Counted from the stretch's first letter, positions 25,648 to 35,191 are shown. The stretch: 62,287 bases of DNA from Lachnospiraceae bacterium (GCA_017476665.1 JAFUZJ010000043.1:1-62287), one strand, 5' to 3'. The notes: a model not told the origin generated them from the sequence alone. Numbers and translations are program-made.

Positions 25648-26861
25648 CTGCGTTCCTCCTGTATCTCTTTCACTTGTGCCCGGATATTTCCGTCCTGCAC
25701 CCGGATCACCAGATCCTGCCCCACAGTAACATCCTCTATTGAATGAATATTATGCCCCGTTTCGTCTTCTATATAAGAAAAACCGCTCTGAAGTTTCTCC
25801 AACGGCGAAAGTCCCTTCATTCTGGCAATATACAGATCCATCCGGTGGCGTTTCTGCTTCAGGATCCGATCCATGCATGCCTGTAACCGGTCTTCCATAC
25901 GCAGACTCTTTTGACTCTGCTCCCGGATGCGTGTCACCGGGTGATACAGCTTCAGTTTCATGCCCAGTCGCTCCGTTTCCCTGCGCTGCTTTTCAATGTG
26001 CTGGCGCATCGGACGATTGAGGCGCATCTCAAAACTGTCAAAAGTCTCAAAAATATCTCTGATATCCGTTACAGCAAGCTCTGCCGCAGCAGAAGGCGTC
26101 GGTGCACGAAGGTCGGATACATAATCGATGATCGTTGTATCCGTCTCATGTCCAACCGCCGAAATGATGGGAACGGAACAGTCAAAGACAGCCTGCGCCA
26201 CTTCCCGCTCATTAAATGCCCATAAGTCTTCTATGGAGCCGCCCCCGCGTCCCACGATCATCACATCGACCTTCTGTTTCTCCAGAGCGCGGATGCCTGC
26301 AATAATACTGGGGGCTGCCGCCTCTCCCTGCACGGTTGCCGGATAGAGGATGATCTGAACATAAGGATTCCTTCTGCCTGCAATCTGTATGATGTCCTGG
26401 ATCGCCGCCCCGGTGCTGGCAGTCACCACTCCCAGGGTTTTGATATATTTGGGGATAGGCTGCTTATATTGTTCCGCGAACATCCCCGATTCTTCCAACT
26501 CCGCTTTCAGCTGTTCATACCTTTCATGTAACAGTCCCACGCCGTCTAACACAATCTGTCTGGTATAGAGCTGGTATTTCCCGCCTTCCTCATACAGAGC
26601 CACATACCCGCCTACAACGATCTGCTGCCCATTCTGCAATTGAAATTCGAGCCCGCTCTCCCTCCATGATCTGAACATAACGCAGGAGATTTCACAATCT
26701 ATGTCTTTTAAGGTAAAATAAATATGCCCCCTTGGATTGTATTTGCAGTTACTTACCTCTCCTCTGACAAAGACAGACTGCAAAAAATGATCCTGCGCGA
26801 ACATATTTTTTACATAGGTATTTAATTGTTTTACTGTATAGATGTTACGATTTGCTCTCAT
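25644..26861 (-). CDS. xseA: Exodeoxyribonuclease VII large subunit
   Basis: 405 residues from ATG 26861 (MRANRNIYTVKQLNTYVKNM). XseA is the catalytic subunit that degrades single-stranded DNA from both ends in mismatch repair and recombination. The N-terminal OB-fold contains VFVRGEVSNCKYNPRGHIYF and LKDIDCEISCVMFRS. The catalytic domain contains KTLGVVTASTGAAIQDI, MIVGRGGGSIEDLWAFNE, SAVGHETDTTIIDYVSDLRA and PTPSAAAELA, followed by a long helical region. An ATG at 26891 lies in nusB and is less likely. It overlaps the 3' end of nusB by 17 bp. Confidence 0.95.
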   Translation of the reverse strand: MRANRNIYTVKQLNTYVKNMFAQDHFLQSVFVRGEVSNCKYNPRGHIYFTLKDIDCEISCVMFRSWRESGLEFQLQNGQQIVVGGYVALYEEGGKYQLYTRQIVLDGVGLLHERYEQLKAELEESGMFAEQYKQPIPKYIKTLGVVTASTGAAIQDIIQIAGRRNPYVQIILYPATVQGEAAAPSIIAGIRALEKQKVDVMIVGRGGGSIEDLWAFNEREVAQAVFDCSVPIISAVGHETDTTIIDYVSDLRAPTPSAAAELAVTDIRDIFETFDSFEMRLNRPMRQHIEKQRRETERLGMKLKLYHPVTRIREQSQKSLRMEDRLQACMDRILKQKRHRMDLYIARMKGLSPLEKLQSGFSYIEDETGHNIHSIEDVTVGQDLVIRVQDGNIRAQVKEIQEERR

Positions 26862-27282
26862 CTGACTTTGCAACCTTGCCGAGAATTGCATTCACAAATG
26901 CGCCTGAGGATTCCTGCCCATACTTTTTTGCAATCTCTACCGCTTCGTTGATGGCAACAGAAGCAGGAATATCTTCGTCAAACAGAATCTCATAGACAGC
27001 AAGACGCAGCACGGAAAGCTCTACCTTTCCCATGCGCTCCGTGTTCCACCCCTCTGTATTTTCATTGATGATCGGATCAATTTGAGCAACCTTTTCCAGG
27101 ACTTTACCGCATCTGGTCGTAATATAATCTATATCTTTCTCTTTGAAAGCCTCCTGGGTATCTTCTGCCGGCAAATCCTCCGCCCAAAGCAACATCTGCT
27201 CCTTCATATCCTCCTCGGTATGAAAAGAAACCCGAAACAAAAGACGAAAAACCTGCTCCCGCAGTTCGCGTCGTTTCATCAT
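26845..27282 (-). CDS. nusB: Transcription antitermination factor NusB
   Basis: 145 residues, all-helical. NusB with S10 (NusE) binds boxA RNA and keeps RNA polymerase processive over rRNA operons. Family stretches: RRELREQVFRLLFRVSFH at the N-terminus, WNTERMGKVELSVLRLAVYE, and the C-terminal DIPASVAINEAVEIAKKYGQ followed by SSGAFVNAILGK. Position between asp23 and xseA is conserved in Clostridia. The start is one base past the asp23-family stop, so the genes are nearly touching. Confidence 0.95.
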   Translation of the reverse strand: MMKRRELREQVFRLLFRVSFHTEEDMKEQMLLWAEDLPAEDTQEAFKEKDIDYITTRCGKVLEKVAQIDPIINENTEGWNTERMGKVELSVLRLAVYEILFDEDIPASVAINEAVEIAKKYGQESSGAFVNAILGKVAKSDESKS

Positions 27283-27283
27283 A

Positions 27284-27673
27284 TCATTTGTTTTCCTTCT
27301 TCATATTTACGCCTGCAATCCGGATATTTACCGTTTCACAGGTAAGTCCCGTCATATTCTCAATGGCATTTTTGACCTTGGTCTGTACCTGCTGGCAGGT
27401 TGCAGGAATATTATAACCGTAATCCATGGTAACTGCCAGATCGATATTTACGATATCATCCGAAACAGCCACACGAACCCCTTTGGTCAATTTTTTTACG
27501 CCGACCTTGGACATCAGCTCATTACTGATATTTCCCGCCATAGCACTGACACCGTTTACCTCGGTCGCTGCCAAAGAAGCGATCATCGCAACCACATCAT
27601 CCGCGATCTGAACCGCTCCCACATTCTCCTCATCTTTCAGAACAACTGTGCTCTGCTCCGCTGCATTTTCCAT
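27284..27673 (-). CDS. Asp23/Gls24 family protein (YqhY-like)
   Basis: 129 residues from ATG 27673, which has GGAGG eight bases upstream; the longer frame to 27724 contains no further conserved residues. Conserved Asp23 signature: IADDVVAMIASLAATEVNG, VSAMAGNI, KGVRVAVSDDIVNIDLAVTM, and DYGYNIPATCQQVQTKVKNA ending in NMTGLTCETVNIRIAGV. In Bacillus the paralogue YqhY sits next to accBC and nusB and affects fatty-acid control and envelope stress, and S. aureus Asp23 is tethered to the membrane by AmaP. Its role here is unknown, but it is the first gene of the nusB-spoIVB block. Confidence 0.9.
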   Translation of the reverse strand: MENAAEQSTVVLKDEENVGAVQIADDVVAMIASLAATEVNGVSAMAGNISNELMSKVGVKKLTKGVRVAVSDDIVNIDLAVTMDYGYNIPATCQQVQTKVKNAIENMTGLTCETVNIRIAGVNMKKENK

Positions 27674-27726
27674 TTTCAATTCCTCCAATTCTTTAAAACT
27701 CGGAAGTTTTTTATAGTATACCACAC

Positions 27727-29004
27727 TTATTGTCCGGTTGTCACCATAAAAAATGTCAGGGTATATTGTTTGTCATCACAGGAATAAATGAATGTTTCTA
27801 TGCCTGTTCCCTCCAAATATCGAAACAGCTGCTGCGTGTCCAGCAGTTTCCCGCAAAATTCCTGAAAGCACGACTCGTCTGCACAGCACAGGGCAATAAT
27901 AATATCCCCCGTCTCCGACTGTTGTCCTTCTGCCACCCGTCGCTCCACCAGTTCTTTGATCTGCTCTTTGTCATAGCCGGTGAAAAATGCATTTTCACGC
28001 ACATAATAATTATCTGCCATGGCATTGCATTCCGGCAGTTGCAGCGTGTCATCCGGCAGGTGCGTACGCAAAAGCTGATCTTCCGTAATGCAGAAGTAAT
28101 CATAACTGATCCACTCTGAGATATCCGGCGCCTTCACCGCTCCCGCATCGTTTTCCCCGTCTGCATCTTCCGCACTCCGGTATGAAATGTCTCCCCACGT
28201 GACGTCCACATAGTAGAATGCGCCGTCCGCGTTTACGAGGTTCCATGCGTGACCTTCTCCGGTCTCGATCACTTCTCCCTGCACAAGCGTACAGTCAACA
28301 CTCATGCGATTCAGCAGGTACTGAAACGCCTTTGCATATCCCTGACAGACGGAAGCACGCCCCACAAATACGGAGTAAATATTCTGGTTATCCGGTGCAC
28401 TTCGGTCATAATCCGTTTCCAGGATCAACGTATCATAGACATACTTGACCTTGGAATAATCATCTGACGTCTCCGGTGCAGCCTGAAGGATTTCTTCTGC
28501 TCTGTCCGAAATCTCCTGCATTCTCTCACAGGCCGACTCCCATGGCATACTGTAAGTTCCAGTAAATTCGATGGCCACCAGCTTCTCTCCCACCGTATAT
28601 TTGGTATAGCTGTAGCCTTCCACATAAAACAGCTCCGGGTGATCGATCAACACGGACTGAAAGATTTTGTCCACTGCTTCCTCATTTAACCCCTGTATCA
28701 GACCTTCCTCCGAAAGCTTTACGTTTTCCGCCATCACGCCCAGTATTGCCGCAATGTCCTGATACCAGATCTGTTCAGCCGACGATAACCGCTCAAAAGC
28801 ATAGGTATAGCAATCATCCCGCAGAATGCTCTCTCTGGACTGTTGTTCCACATCCTTAAGCGCCAATGTCATCTCGTCAGATTCCTGCGTTCTGGATGGC
28901 AATGGCTCCACCGACCATGCCTGATATCCCTGGGGCACGCATGCTGACAGAAAGACCGTCATTGCAAGGATCAGACCTCCGATTGGGATCCGGATTTTTT
29001 TCAT
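27727..29004 (-). CDS. Transglutaminase-like lipoprotein
   Basis: 425 residues. Signal peptide with lipobox FLSACVPQ, so membrane-tethered outside the cell. A transglutaminase-like (papain-fold) domain in the middle has the catalytic Cys in FVGRASVCQGYAKAFQYLL, the His in GEGHAWNLV and the Asp in AFYYVDVTWGD. A helical N-terminal part (ERLSSAEQIWYQDIAAILGV) and a VDHPELFYVEGYSYTKYT-like segment are shared with the paralogue at 37437. These proteins are assumed to act on peptides or cross-links in the envelope or spore coat, but no activity is proven. It lies between prfC and the asp23-family gene. Confidence 0.8.
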   Translation of the reverse strand: MKKIRIPIGGLILAMTVFLSACVPQGYQAWSVEPLPSRTQESDEMTLALKDVEQQSRESILRDDCYTYAFERLSSAEQIWYQDIAAILGVMAENVKLSEEGLIQGLNEEAVDKIFQSVLIDHPELFYVEGYSYTKYTVGEKLVAIEFTGTYSMPWESACERMQEISDRAEEILQAAPETSDDYSKVKYVYDTLILETDYDRSAPDNQNIYSVFVGRASVCQGYAKAFQYLLNRMSVDCTLVQGEVIETGEGHAWNLVNADGAFYYVDVTWGDISYRSAEDADGENDAGAVKAPDISEWISYDYFCITEDQLLRTHLPDDTLQLPECNAMADNYYVRENAFFTGYDKEQIKELVERRVAEGQQSETGDIIIALCCADESCFQEFCGKLLDTQQLFRYLEGTGIETFIYSCDDKQYTLTFFMVTTGQ

Positions 29005-29009
29005 AAACC

Positions 29010-30605
29010 TTAATTCCTGCTAAACTCTGTAAGCACCAGCCCTTTGTTGCGATCCAGTGTCATTCCGATACTCCATGAATTCACAAAGAGCAGCAAAGGA
29101 TTTCCTTTCATATCCTTCACCTTCTTCATATCAGAAGTACCGGTCAGTTTAGACAGGTCTACCTCCTCTTTATTTTCAATCCAGCGAATGTGTTCGTATG
29201 GCAGATTCTCCAGCCGGATCTCCACATTATACTCATTTTCCAGTCTGTACTTCAATACATCAAACTGTAGCACACCCACCACTCCGACGATGATCTCCTC
29301 CATGCCTGTGTTGTACTCCTGGAATATCTGAATAGCACCCTCCTGGGCAATCTGCTCGATTCCCTTCACAAACTGCTTCCGCTTCATGGTGTCCATCTGC
29401 CTCACCCTGGCAAAATGCTCCGGTGCAAAGGTCGGGATCCCCTCGTACTGGAATTTGTCCTTGGGCATACAGATCGTATCTCCGATGGAAAAAATGCCCG
29501 GATCAAACACGCCGATGATATCCCCCGCATAAGCCTCCGACAGGATCTTGCGTTCATCCGCCATGATCTGCTGTGGCTGGGACAGGCGCATCACTTTATT
29601 TCCCTGCACATGGCGCACTTCCATATTGGCATCAAAACGGCCGGAGCAGATACGCATAAACGCCACTCTGTCCCGGTGTGCCTTGTTCATATTTGCCTGA
29701 ATCTTGAATACAAAGGCGGAAAATTCATTTTCCGCAGGCTCGATCATGCCGATATCCGCTTTTCTGGGAAGCGGGGTTGTGGTCATATTCAGGAAATGTT
29801 TCAAAAAGATCTCCACGCCGAAGTTGGTGAGAGCCGAACCGAAACAGACCGGTGTCAGTTTTCCGGCACGCACCGCATCCAGATCAAATTCCGCGCTGGC
29901 GCCGTCCAGGAGCTCAATCTCACCTAACAGCTTGTCCGCCGCCTCATTGCCGAGCAGTTCCCTCAAATGTGTCTCATCCTCCACCGCAACCTCCGTGGCC
30001 TTGCCCTCTTTGGTCCCCTTCTCCGTGTCGGAATAAGCAATGACACACTTTTTCTCCCTGTCATAAACACCCTGGAACGCCTTACCGGAACCGATGGGCC
30101 AGTTCACGGGACAGGTGGCAATGCCGAGTTCTTTCTCGATATCATCCAGCAGTTCAAATGTATCCCTGGCATCTCTGTCCATCTTATTGATAAACGTAAA
30201 AATAGGGATTCCCCGCATACCGCAGACCTTGAATAATTTTCTGGTCTGAGCCTCCACACCCTTCGATGCGTCGATCACCATGACCGCAGAGTCCGCCGCC
30301 ATCAGTGTTCGGTACGTATCCTCCGAGAAATCCTGATGTCCCGGCGTGTCCAAAATGTTGATACAGTATCCGTCATACTCAAACTGCAGCACGGAGGAGG
30401 TCACAGAGATACCTCTCTCCTTCTCGATCTCCATCCAGTCCGATACTGCATGACGTGCTGTCGCCTTTCCCTTTACGCTTCCCGCCAGATTAATGGCTCC
30501 TCCGTAGAGCAGAAACTTCTCCGTCAGCGTGGTCTTACCCGCATCGGGGTGGGAAATGATTGCAAAGGTACGACGACGATTGATTTCTTCTGTATAGTTA
30601 CCCAA
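29010..30605 (-). CDS. prfC: Peptide chain release factor 3
   Basis: 531 residues. RF3 is a translational GTPase that recycles RF1/RF2 from the ribosome after peptide release. G-domain motifs: G1 SHPDAGKTTLTEK, G2/switch I in GISVTSSVLQFEY, G3 DTPGHQDFSEDTYRTL, G4 NKMDRD. The domain II/III block RQMDTMKRKQFVKGIEQIAQ and the C-terminal part follow the RF3 pattern rather than EF-G (no domain IV). The start MGNYTEEINRRRTFAIISH is usual for the family. Between the transglutaminase lipoprotein and deoB; no co-function implied. Confidence 0.95.
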   Translation of the reverse strand: MGNYTEEINRRRTFAIISHPDAGKTTLTEKFLLYGGAINLAGSVKGKATARHAVSDWMEIEKERGISVTSSVLQFEYDGYCINILDTPGHQDFSEDTYRTLMAADSAVMVIDASKGVEAQTRKLFKVCGMRGIPIFTFINKMDRDARDTFELLDDIEKELGIATCPVNWPIGSGKAFQGVYDREKKCVIAYSDTEKGTKEGKATEVAVEDETHLRELLGNEAADKLLGEIELLDGASAEFDLDAVRAGKLTPVCFGSALTNFGVEIFLKHFLNMTTTPLPRKADIGMIEPAENEFSAFVFKIQANMNKAHRDRVAFMRICSGRFDANMEVRHVQGNKVMRLSQPQQIMADERKILSEAYAGDIIGVFDPGIFSIGDTICMPKDKFQYEGIPTFAPEHFARVRQMDTMKRKQFVKGIEQIAQEGAIQIFQEYNTGMEEIIVGVVGVLQFDVLKYRLENEYNVEIRLENLPYEHIRWIENKEEVDLSKLTGTSDMKKVKDMKGNPLLLFVNSWSIGMTLDRNKGLVLTEFSRN

Positions 30606-30637
30606 AACAATATCCTCCTGATCCTGTCCTCACATGC

Positions 30638-31813
30638 TCACAGCATGCTGTCGCCGGCAAATTCCGACGCAATACCAAAATATTGTAACACAGTTGCCCC
30701 TATATCGGCAAATGTTTTTCTCGTTCCCAGGTTTCTGGGCGAAATCCGGCTCCCGTACATCACAAACGGAGTGTATTCTCTGGTGTGATCTGTGGTCTTT
30801 GTATAAGCCGGATCACAGCCATGATCCGCCGTGAGCATCAATACATCCTCCGGCTTCATCCGGTTCAGAATCTCCGGCAGCTTTTCATCAAAATAAGTCA
30901 GCGCCTTCGCGTATCCGTCCACATCCCTGCGATGTCCGTAAAGCATATCATAATCCACCAGATTCACAAAACAAAGCCCTTCAAACTCTTTGTCCAGATA
31001 TTCCAGTGTGCGATCGATCCCCTCTGCATTTCCGGCAGTATACACCGCTTCCGTGATCCCCTTTCCGGCAAAAATGTCCTTGATCTTGCCCACAGCGATC
31101 ACATCTTTTCCGGCTGCCTTCAGCTGATCCAGCATCGTCACGGCAGGCGGTTCCATCGAAAAATCATGTCTGCGCATGGTGCGGGTAAAATTCCCCGGCT
31201 CCCCCACAAAGGGTCTGGCGATCACCCGCCCTACACCATGCTCCCCGGTCAGTATCTTTCTGGCAATCCTGCAATACTCATACAGCTGCTCCGGCGGCAC
31301 AAGCTCCTCATGGGCAGCAATCTGAAACACGCTGTCCGCTGAGGTATATACAATCAGCTTCCCTGTCTCCAGATGCTCCTCACCGTAGTCTGCGATCACC
31401 TGAGTTCCGGAATACGGTCGATTGCAAAGGATTCCTCTCCCGGTCTGCTCTCGAAACGGAGCCAGCACTTCCTCCGGGAACCCATCCGGATAAGTGGGCA
31501 GCGGCTTCCCCGAATAGACTCCCGCGATCTCCCAATGCCCGATGGTGGTATCCTTTCCCTTAGAGGCCTCCCGCATACGGGCGACAACGGCAGTGTGAGG
31601 CTCTTTCGCCGTCCACTCCGTGCCGTCCGCCTTCTTTGCCACCTGTACCCCCTCTATCTGAAACAGCCCCATCTTCTGTAGATTTGGCAGTGCGAAATAC
31701 GGACTTTTCGAAACACTCCCGATCGTGTTTACGTTGAAGTCTCCGTAAGCACCTGCATCCTCCATCTGTCCCACACCGAAACTGTCCAATACGATCAAAA
31801 ACACTCTCTTCAT
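30638..31813 (-). CDS. deoB: Phosphopentomutase
   Basis: 391 residues, normal. Interconverts ribose- or deoxyribose-1-phosphate and the 5-phosphate in nucleoside salvage and catabolism; Mn2+-dependent member of the alkaline phosphatase superfamily. The metal site is built from FLIVLDSFGVGQMEDA, VDYDMLYGHRRDVDG and LTADHGCDPAYTKTTDH; the active Thr lies in GKDTTIGHWEI. Family N-terminus MKRVFLIVLDSFGVG matches. Downstream of the spoIIIA operon in the same direction, separated by 83 bp with no clear terminator. Confidence 0.95.
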   Translation of the reverse strand: MKRVFLIVLDSFGVGQMEDAGAYGDFNVNTIGSVSKSPYFALPNLQKMGLFQIEGVQVAKKADGTEWTAKEPHTAVVARMREASKGKDTTIGHWEIAGVYSGKPLPTYPDGFPEEVLAPFREQTGRGILCNRPYSGTQVIADYGEEHLETGKLIVYTSADSVFQIAAHEELVPPEQLYEYCRIARKILTGEHGVGRVIARPFVGEPGNFTRTMRRHDFSMEPPAVTMLDQLKAAGKDVIAVGKIKDIFAGKGITEAVYTAGNAEGIDRTLEYLDKEFEGLCFVNLVDYDMLYGHRRDVDGYAKALTYFDEKLPEILNRMKPEDVLMLTADHGCDPAYTKTTDHTREYTPFVMYGSRISPRNLGTRKTFADIGATVLQYFGIASEFAGDSML

Positions 31814-31896
31814 AGTCTGCCCCGTTTATCCTTCCCGTAAATTTCTGCTTCCTGTCAGTCTCATGACATTATGTAATTTCAGCATACCACAAAATC

Positions 31897-32637
31897 TCAC
31901 TGCACAACAGTACTGATCACAATATTTTCTGCGGGAATACCCGTTTTTCTCTTAACAATATCCTCAATCTGGGCGCGCTGCACCTCATTCAGAGAAGTCG
32001 CATTCACCACCACATCCACCATATTATCCGCAATGCTCACCACCACGTCCGAGAAACCTTTCGCTTCCAACAGGATCTCCGCAGCCGATTCCTTCTCCGC
32101 CGTCACAGTCATCTCCACCATGCTGTCCACCGCATCCTGCTTCTGCTCGTCGCTCAAACCGTCACTGCCTATGATCTGCATCAGCGTCTCTTTGTTTTTT
32201 GCCCTGGTCTGTTCTTTCAAAAGCTTTGCATCCGACAGCACCGCCACGCCATCCGACGATGTAAAGACCGCTTCCCCGGGAATCTCACCGGCCTCCGGCG
32301 TCACCTCCGCGATCTGCATGTCACTGTCCAGATAATCGTCCATGATCACATCCGCATCCGTATCCAGACTCTCTATCTCCGTCAGGCCTGCTGAGAGCAG
32401 ATCGGTTTCCGACAGATCCAACAGCCCGTTCAGTTCCGCACTGTCCCTCAGCTGCTCGGAGGTGTAGTTTTCCGTGATCACGCCCGAAGAATTCGCCGCG
32501 CTATACAATTCTCCGTCCTCCACCGTCAAATACTCCTCTTCCAGGTTGGTTCCCGCAAATTGCAGATATCCTGCAATGGCAATCATAACTGCCAGCGCGG
32601 TGATCATCAGTTGGTTCTTTTTCACTAAATTTTTCAC
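31897..32637 (-). CDS. spoIIIAH: Stage III sporulation protein AH
   Basis: 246 residues, GTG start with GAGGGAGA upstream. SpoIIIAH is a mother-cell protein whose extracellular ring domain pairs with forespore SpoIIQ across the intermembrane space, forming the feeding-tube-like channel. It has one N-terminal membrane segment (LMITALAVMIAIAGYLQFA) followed by an acidic linker and the C-terminal YscJ/FliF-like ring-building domain (AAEILLEAKGFSDVVVSIAD, MVDVVVNATSLNEVQRAQIE and KRKTGIPAENIVISTVVQ). Last gene of the spoIIIA operon in the order AA to AH. Confidence 0.93.
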   Translation of the reverse strand: MKNLVKKNQLMITALAVMIAIAGYLQFAGTNLEEEYLTVEDGELYSAANSSGVITENYTSEQLRDSAELNGLLDLSETDLLSAGLTEIESLDTDADVIMDDYLDSDMQIAEVTPEAGEIPGEAVFTSSDGVAVLSDAKLLKEQTRAKNKETLMQIIGSDGLSDEQKQDAVDSMVEMTVTAEKESAAEILLEAKGFSDVVVSIADNMVDVVVNATSLNEVQRAQIEDIVKRKTGIPAENIVISTVVQ

Positions 32638-32691
32638 AGCAATCTCCCTCTTATTCTTTCATTTTTAGAAAGTCTATCGCTTTCTTTTGTT

Positions 32692-33324
32692 TCATTGTAT
32701 GAGACCTGTCTGCAATATATGCTTGTTTCCCATCGGAAGTACTTTCACTCTGTGCGCCTCCACGCCGAAAAGCGCCTGTGCTGCCTCCGTGATACTGCGG
32801 TTCACCTTTCCGTCACCCGCGCCTTCCGCGATCACTAGTACGCCCTCCACCCGGGGATACAGAACCTTCGTCACAAACGGCTCTCCCTCTTTATTCTGGT
32901 ACACGGTACTGTCCCCTTTTTCATACTGTGTGACAGACCGCGTTCCTCCTTCGCTGTCCTGCTCTACGGTACTGGAACGAGAGATCGGCTCATCCTTCTC
33001 AACCACCTGCTCTTCAGAGGACACAAACGTGAGCATTACCTCAACCTCTCCTACATTTTCCATAGCGGACAATAATTTTTTTAACTTCTCCTCCTGAACG
33101 GTCTCGTAATCCATGGATCCACTGCCGTCCTTTTCCGTAGTCTCCTCCTGTGGCACCCGTTTTTCTGAAATGCTTTCCTTCAAACTGCCCTCTCCCGATG
33201 AACCCTCCTCCTTTTTTATCGGGAGCGCTATCACAAACAATAAAATTCCGGCCAATACCATAATGATCAGATTCTCTCTTTGAAACCACTTTTTCCATAA
33301 GCTCAGCCAATCAATCTTTTTCAT
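32692..33324 (-). CDS. spoIIIAG: Stage III sporulation protein AG
   Basis: 210 residues from ATG 33324 (MKKIDWLSLWKKWFQRENLI); the frame extends to 33369, but that part lies within spoIIIAF. SpoIIIAG forms a large 30-subunit ring in the mother-cell membrane channel. One membrane helix (NLIIMVLAGILLFVIALPI), a charged linker and a C-terminal ring-building motif domain (LLSAMENVGEVEVMLTFVSS; RVEGVLVIAEGAGDGKVNRS; ITEAAQALFGVEAHRVKVLP). Overlaps spoIIIAF by 14 bp. Confidence 0.92.
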   Translation of the reverse strand: MKKIDWLSLWKKWFQRENLIIMVLAGILLFVIALPIKKEEGSSGEGSLKESISEKRVPQEETTEKDGSGSMDYETVQEEKLKKLLSAMENVGEVEVMLTFVSSEEQVVEKDEPISRSSTVEQDSEGGTRSVTQYEKGDSTVYQNKEGEPFVTKVLYPRVEGVLVIAEGAGDGKVNRSITEAAQALFGVEAHRVKVLPMGNKHILQTGLIQ

Positions 33325-33700
33325 CTTCTTCCTCCCCCAACATGACAGGCTTGATCTTAACCCGATCAATCTTATCCACGTCCACTTCCTCTATGTTCTG
33401 ATTTCCCTGCCCGGTCCCAGCAGACGCCGCTTCCTCAGGCACTGTCTCATCCTGTTCTGTCACAGATGTCTCAATCACTTGCAGCTGCTCCTGAAACCAT
33501 TTCATCCGCTCCTCCAGGCTTTCCTCTCCCGTTCCTGTCAGAATGCGGTTGATCGGCAAAACAAGCTGGATCAGGATCATAGCGCTGAGCAGCATTTTCA
33601 GATACTTCTCGTAAGAGCCATTCGGTCTGCAGTGAATCAATGTCTGCGCGCAGATCATAAAAACACCGATCCTGCAGACTGCCGTCATCCAGTTTGTCAT
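33311..33700 (-). CDS. spoIIIAF: Stage III sporulation protein AF
   Basis: 129 residues from ATG 33700 (MTNWMTAVCRIGVFMICAQT). A small protein with two N-terminal membrane helices (GVFMICAQTLI; MLLSAMILIQLVLPI) and a soluble C-terminal part ending in KIKPVMLGEEEDEKD, matching the SpoIIIAF layout. It is part of the mother-cell SpoIIIA channel. An alternative start 18 codons upstream would overlap spoIIIAE by 38 bp and does not resemble the family. Confidence 0.88.
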   Translation of the reverse strand: MTNWMTAVCRIGVFMICAQTLIHCRPNGSYEKYLKMLLSAMILIQLVLPINRILTGTGEESLEERMKWFQEQLQVIETSVTEQDETVPEEAASAGTGQGNQNIEEVDVDKIDRVKIKPVMLGEEEDEKD

Positions 33701-33716
33701 AGCATCTACGCCCCCT

Positions 33717-34775
33717 TCATAAACCTTTATTTGTGGCGATTGCAATGATCGCAATGGAGATCAGAAACAATAACATCGCCGTCCCTGCAAGCCGGAACAA
33801 AAAAAATGCACCGTTTCCCACCTGATCTGCGCAGGTTGTGATCCGCTTGTTGCTGACAATTCCCATAAGCGCCGCGGCAGCCTTCAGCATAAATGCAGTC
33901 AGACCTATCCGCAACAGCGGTGTTAGGCATAAAAGGCACAGCAGGATCAAAAGCCCCAGCCCCATACTGTTTTTGATCACAACAGCCGATCCCACCGTAA
34001 GCTTCATCACTCCTTCCGCGGCATCTCCGACTCCGGGCAGCGCCCCCATGGTCTTTTGTACAATCGTATTTTGAAAGGAATCCAGTACCGGCGTCAGCAC
34101 GGACTGAAAAACACTAAGGCCTGTCACGATCCAGACGGATGCCTTTAACACGCCTCCGATGATCTTCTCAAGAAATTCCATAAACAATGTCAGCTTCTCC
34201 TCGATCCAGATACCGTTAACAACAGCCAGCAGGCAATAGCTGTATATCAGGGGAAGTATCACGCCGCTCAGGATCTCCTGCACGATACAGAGCAGAATCA
34301 GCATAAACTGATAATAGGTTCCCGCCGTCATCGCCCCCGCGGCAACCCCCACCGCCATCAGATATGCCGGTATTAAAAGCCTGCTGAACAGAACAATATT
34401 TTCCATGACATGCACAGTCAGATCCATTGTCTGCGAAAAACATTTTAACAGCACGGTACTCATCAAAAGATAGATAAAATAAAAACTCAGATCGGCCACC
34501 TGATGCTTGTCAAATACTTCTACAAAATGTCCCACCAGAGCTGACATCACCCCCAGCACCACCAGCCACACAAAAATATTTTTTATCCCTTCGGTGCTCC
34601 CCGCCATCTCCTTAATCCCTAGCTGCAAATAGTCCGATAACACGCCCAGTACATCCCCCTGGAGCAGCCGATGCATCAGCTCGGGAAAAGAGATATCATA
34701 TGTGGGAAACAGCCTGTCCATCTCATTCTGCAGCTGTCCGAACCCATACTCCTCCCAAATCGTTTCCACATCCAT
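33717..34775 (-). CDS. spoIIIAE: Stage III sporulation protein AE
   Basis: 352 residues, about seven membrane segments and a cytoplasmic N-terminal stretch (DVETIWEEYGFGQLQNEMDR). Typical SpoIIIAE elements are LPTYDISFPELMHRLLQGD-like LFPTYDISFPELMHRLLQGD, SRLLIPAYLMAVGVAAGAMT, and PALPGVGDAAEGVMK-like MGALPGVGDAAEGVMKLTVG near the C-terminus. It resembles the polytopic component of type III-like secretion machines and is essential for engulfed forespore maintenance. ATG 34775 is preceded by GGGGGAG. SpoIIIAF begins 17 bp after its stop. Confidence 0.93.
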   Translation of the reverse strand: MDVETIWEEYGFGQLQNEMDRLFPTYDISFPELMHRLLQGDVLGVLSDYLQLGIKEMAGSTEGIKNIFVWLVVLGVMSALVGHFVEVFDKHQVADLSFYFIYLLMSTVLLKCFSQTMDLTVHVMENIVLFSRLLIPAYLMAVGVAAGAMTAGTYYQFMLILLCIVQEILSGVILPLIYSYCLLAVVNGIWIEEKLTLFMEFLEKIIGGVLKASVWIVTGLSVFQSVLTPVLDSFQNTIVQKTMGALPGVGDAAEGVMKLTVGSAVVIKNSMGLGLLILLCLLCLTPLLRIGLTAFMLKAAAALMGIVSNKRITTCADQVGNGAFFLFRLAGTAMLLFLISIAIIAIATNKGL

Positions 34776-34804
34776 GTATGTAACTCCCCCCGTCTGTCAC
34801 TTTT

Positions 34805-35191
34805 TCAGGCCAGACTCTGGATCTGTTCGATCACCGCAAACAGTATCGGCAATCCGGCAAAGATCACAGAAAGCTTTCCCAATATTTCAATCTGTTCCGA
34901 TACCGCTCCGTATCCCGCATCTTTACAGAGGCCGGCGCTGAATTCACAGATATAGGCAATGCCGATGACTTTGAACAGAATCGTCAGATATTCCCCCGAA
35001 CCGTCCAGATATCTTTTCAGCAATTCAAATTTATCCAGGACCAGTTCCAGTTGCCCCAGTACAAATCCGAAGATCAGAATGCAGATACCCATACCGATCA
35101 GGATCCCATACTCCGGCTTCTGTACCTTGAACTGCAGGGCAAGCAGCACCCCCAGGACAGCCAATACTCCTATTTTGATCACCGTCGTCAT
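34805..35191 (-). CDS. spoIIIAD: Stage III sporulation protein AD
   Basis: 128 residues, four hydrophobic segments (IKIGVLAVLGVLLALQF; ILIGMGICILIFGFVLG; YLTILFKVIGIAYICEF; AVIEQIQSL tail). The block FKVIGIAYICEFSAGLCKDA followed by GYGAVSEQIEILGKLSVIFA is the hallmark of SpoIIIAD and the related SpoIIIAC, resembling FliQ/SctS-type export components. Ribosome binding site GGGAGG lies directly upstream. Mother-cell channel subunit. Confidence 0.92.
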   Translation of the reverse strand: MTTVIKIGVLAVLGVLLALQFKVQKPEYGILIGMGICILIFGFVLGQLELVLDKFELLKRYLDGSGEYLTILFKVIGIAYICEFSAGLCKDAGYGAVSEQIEILGKLSVIFAGLPILFAVIEQIQSLA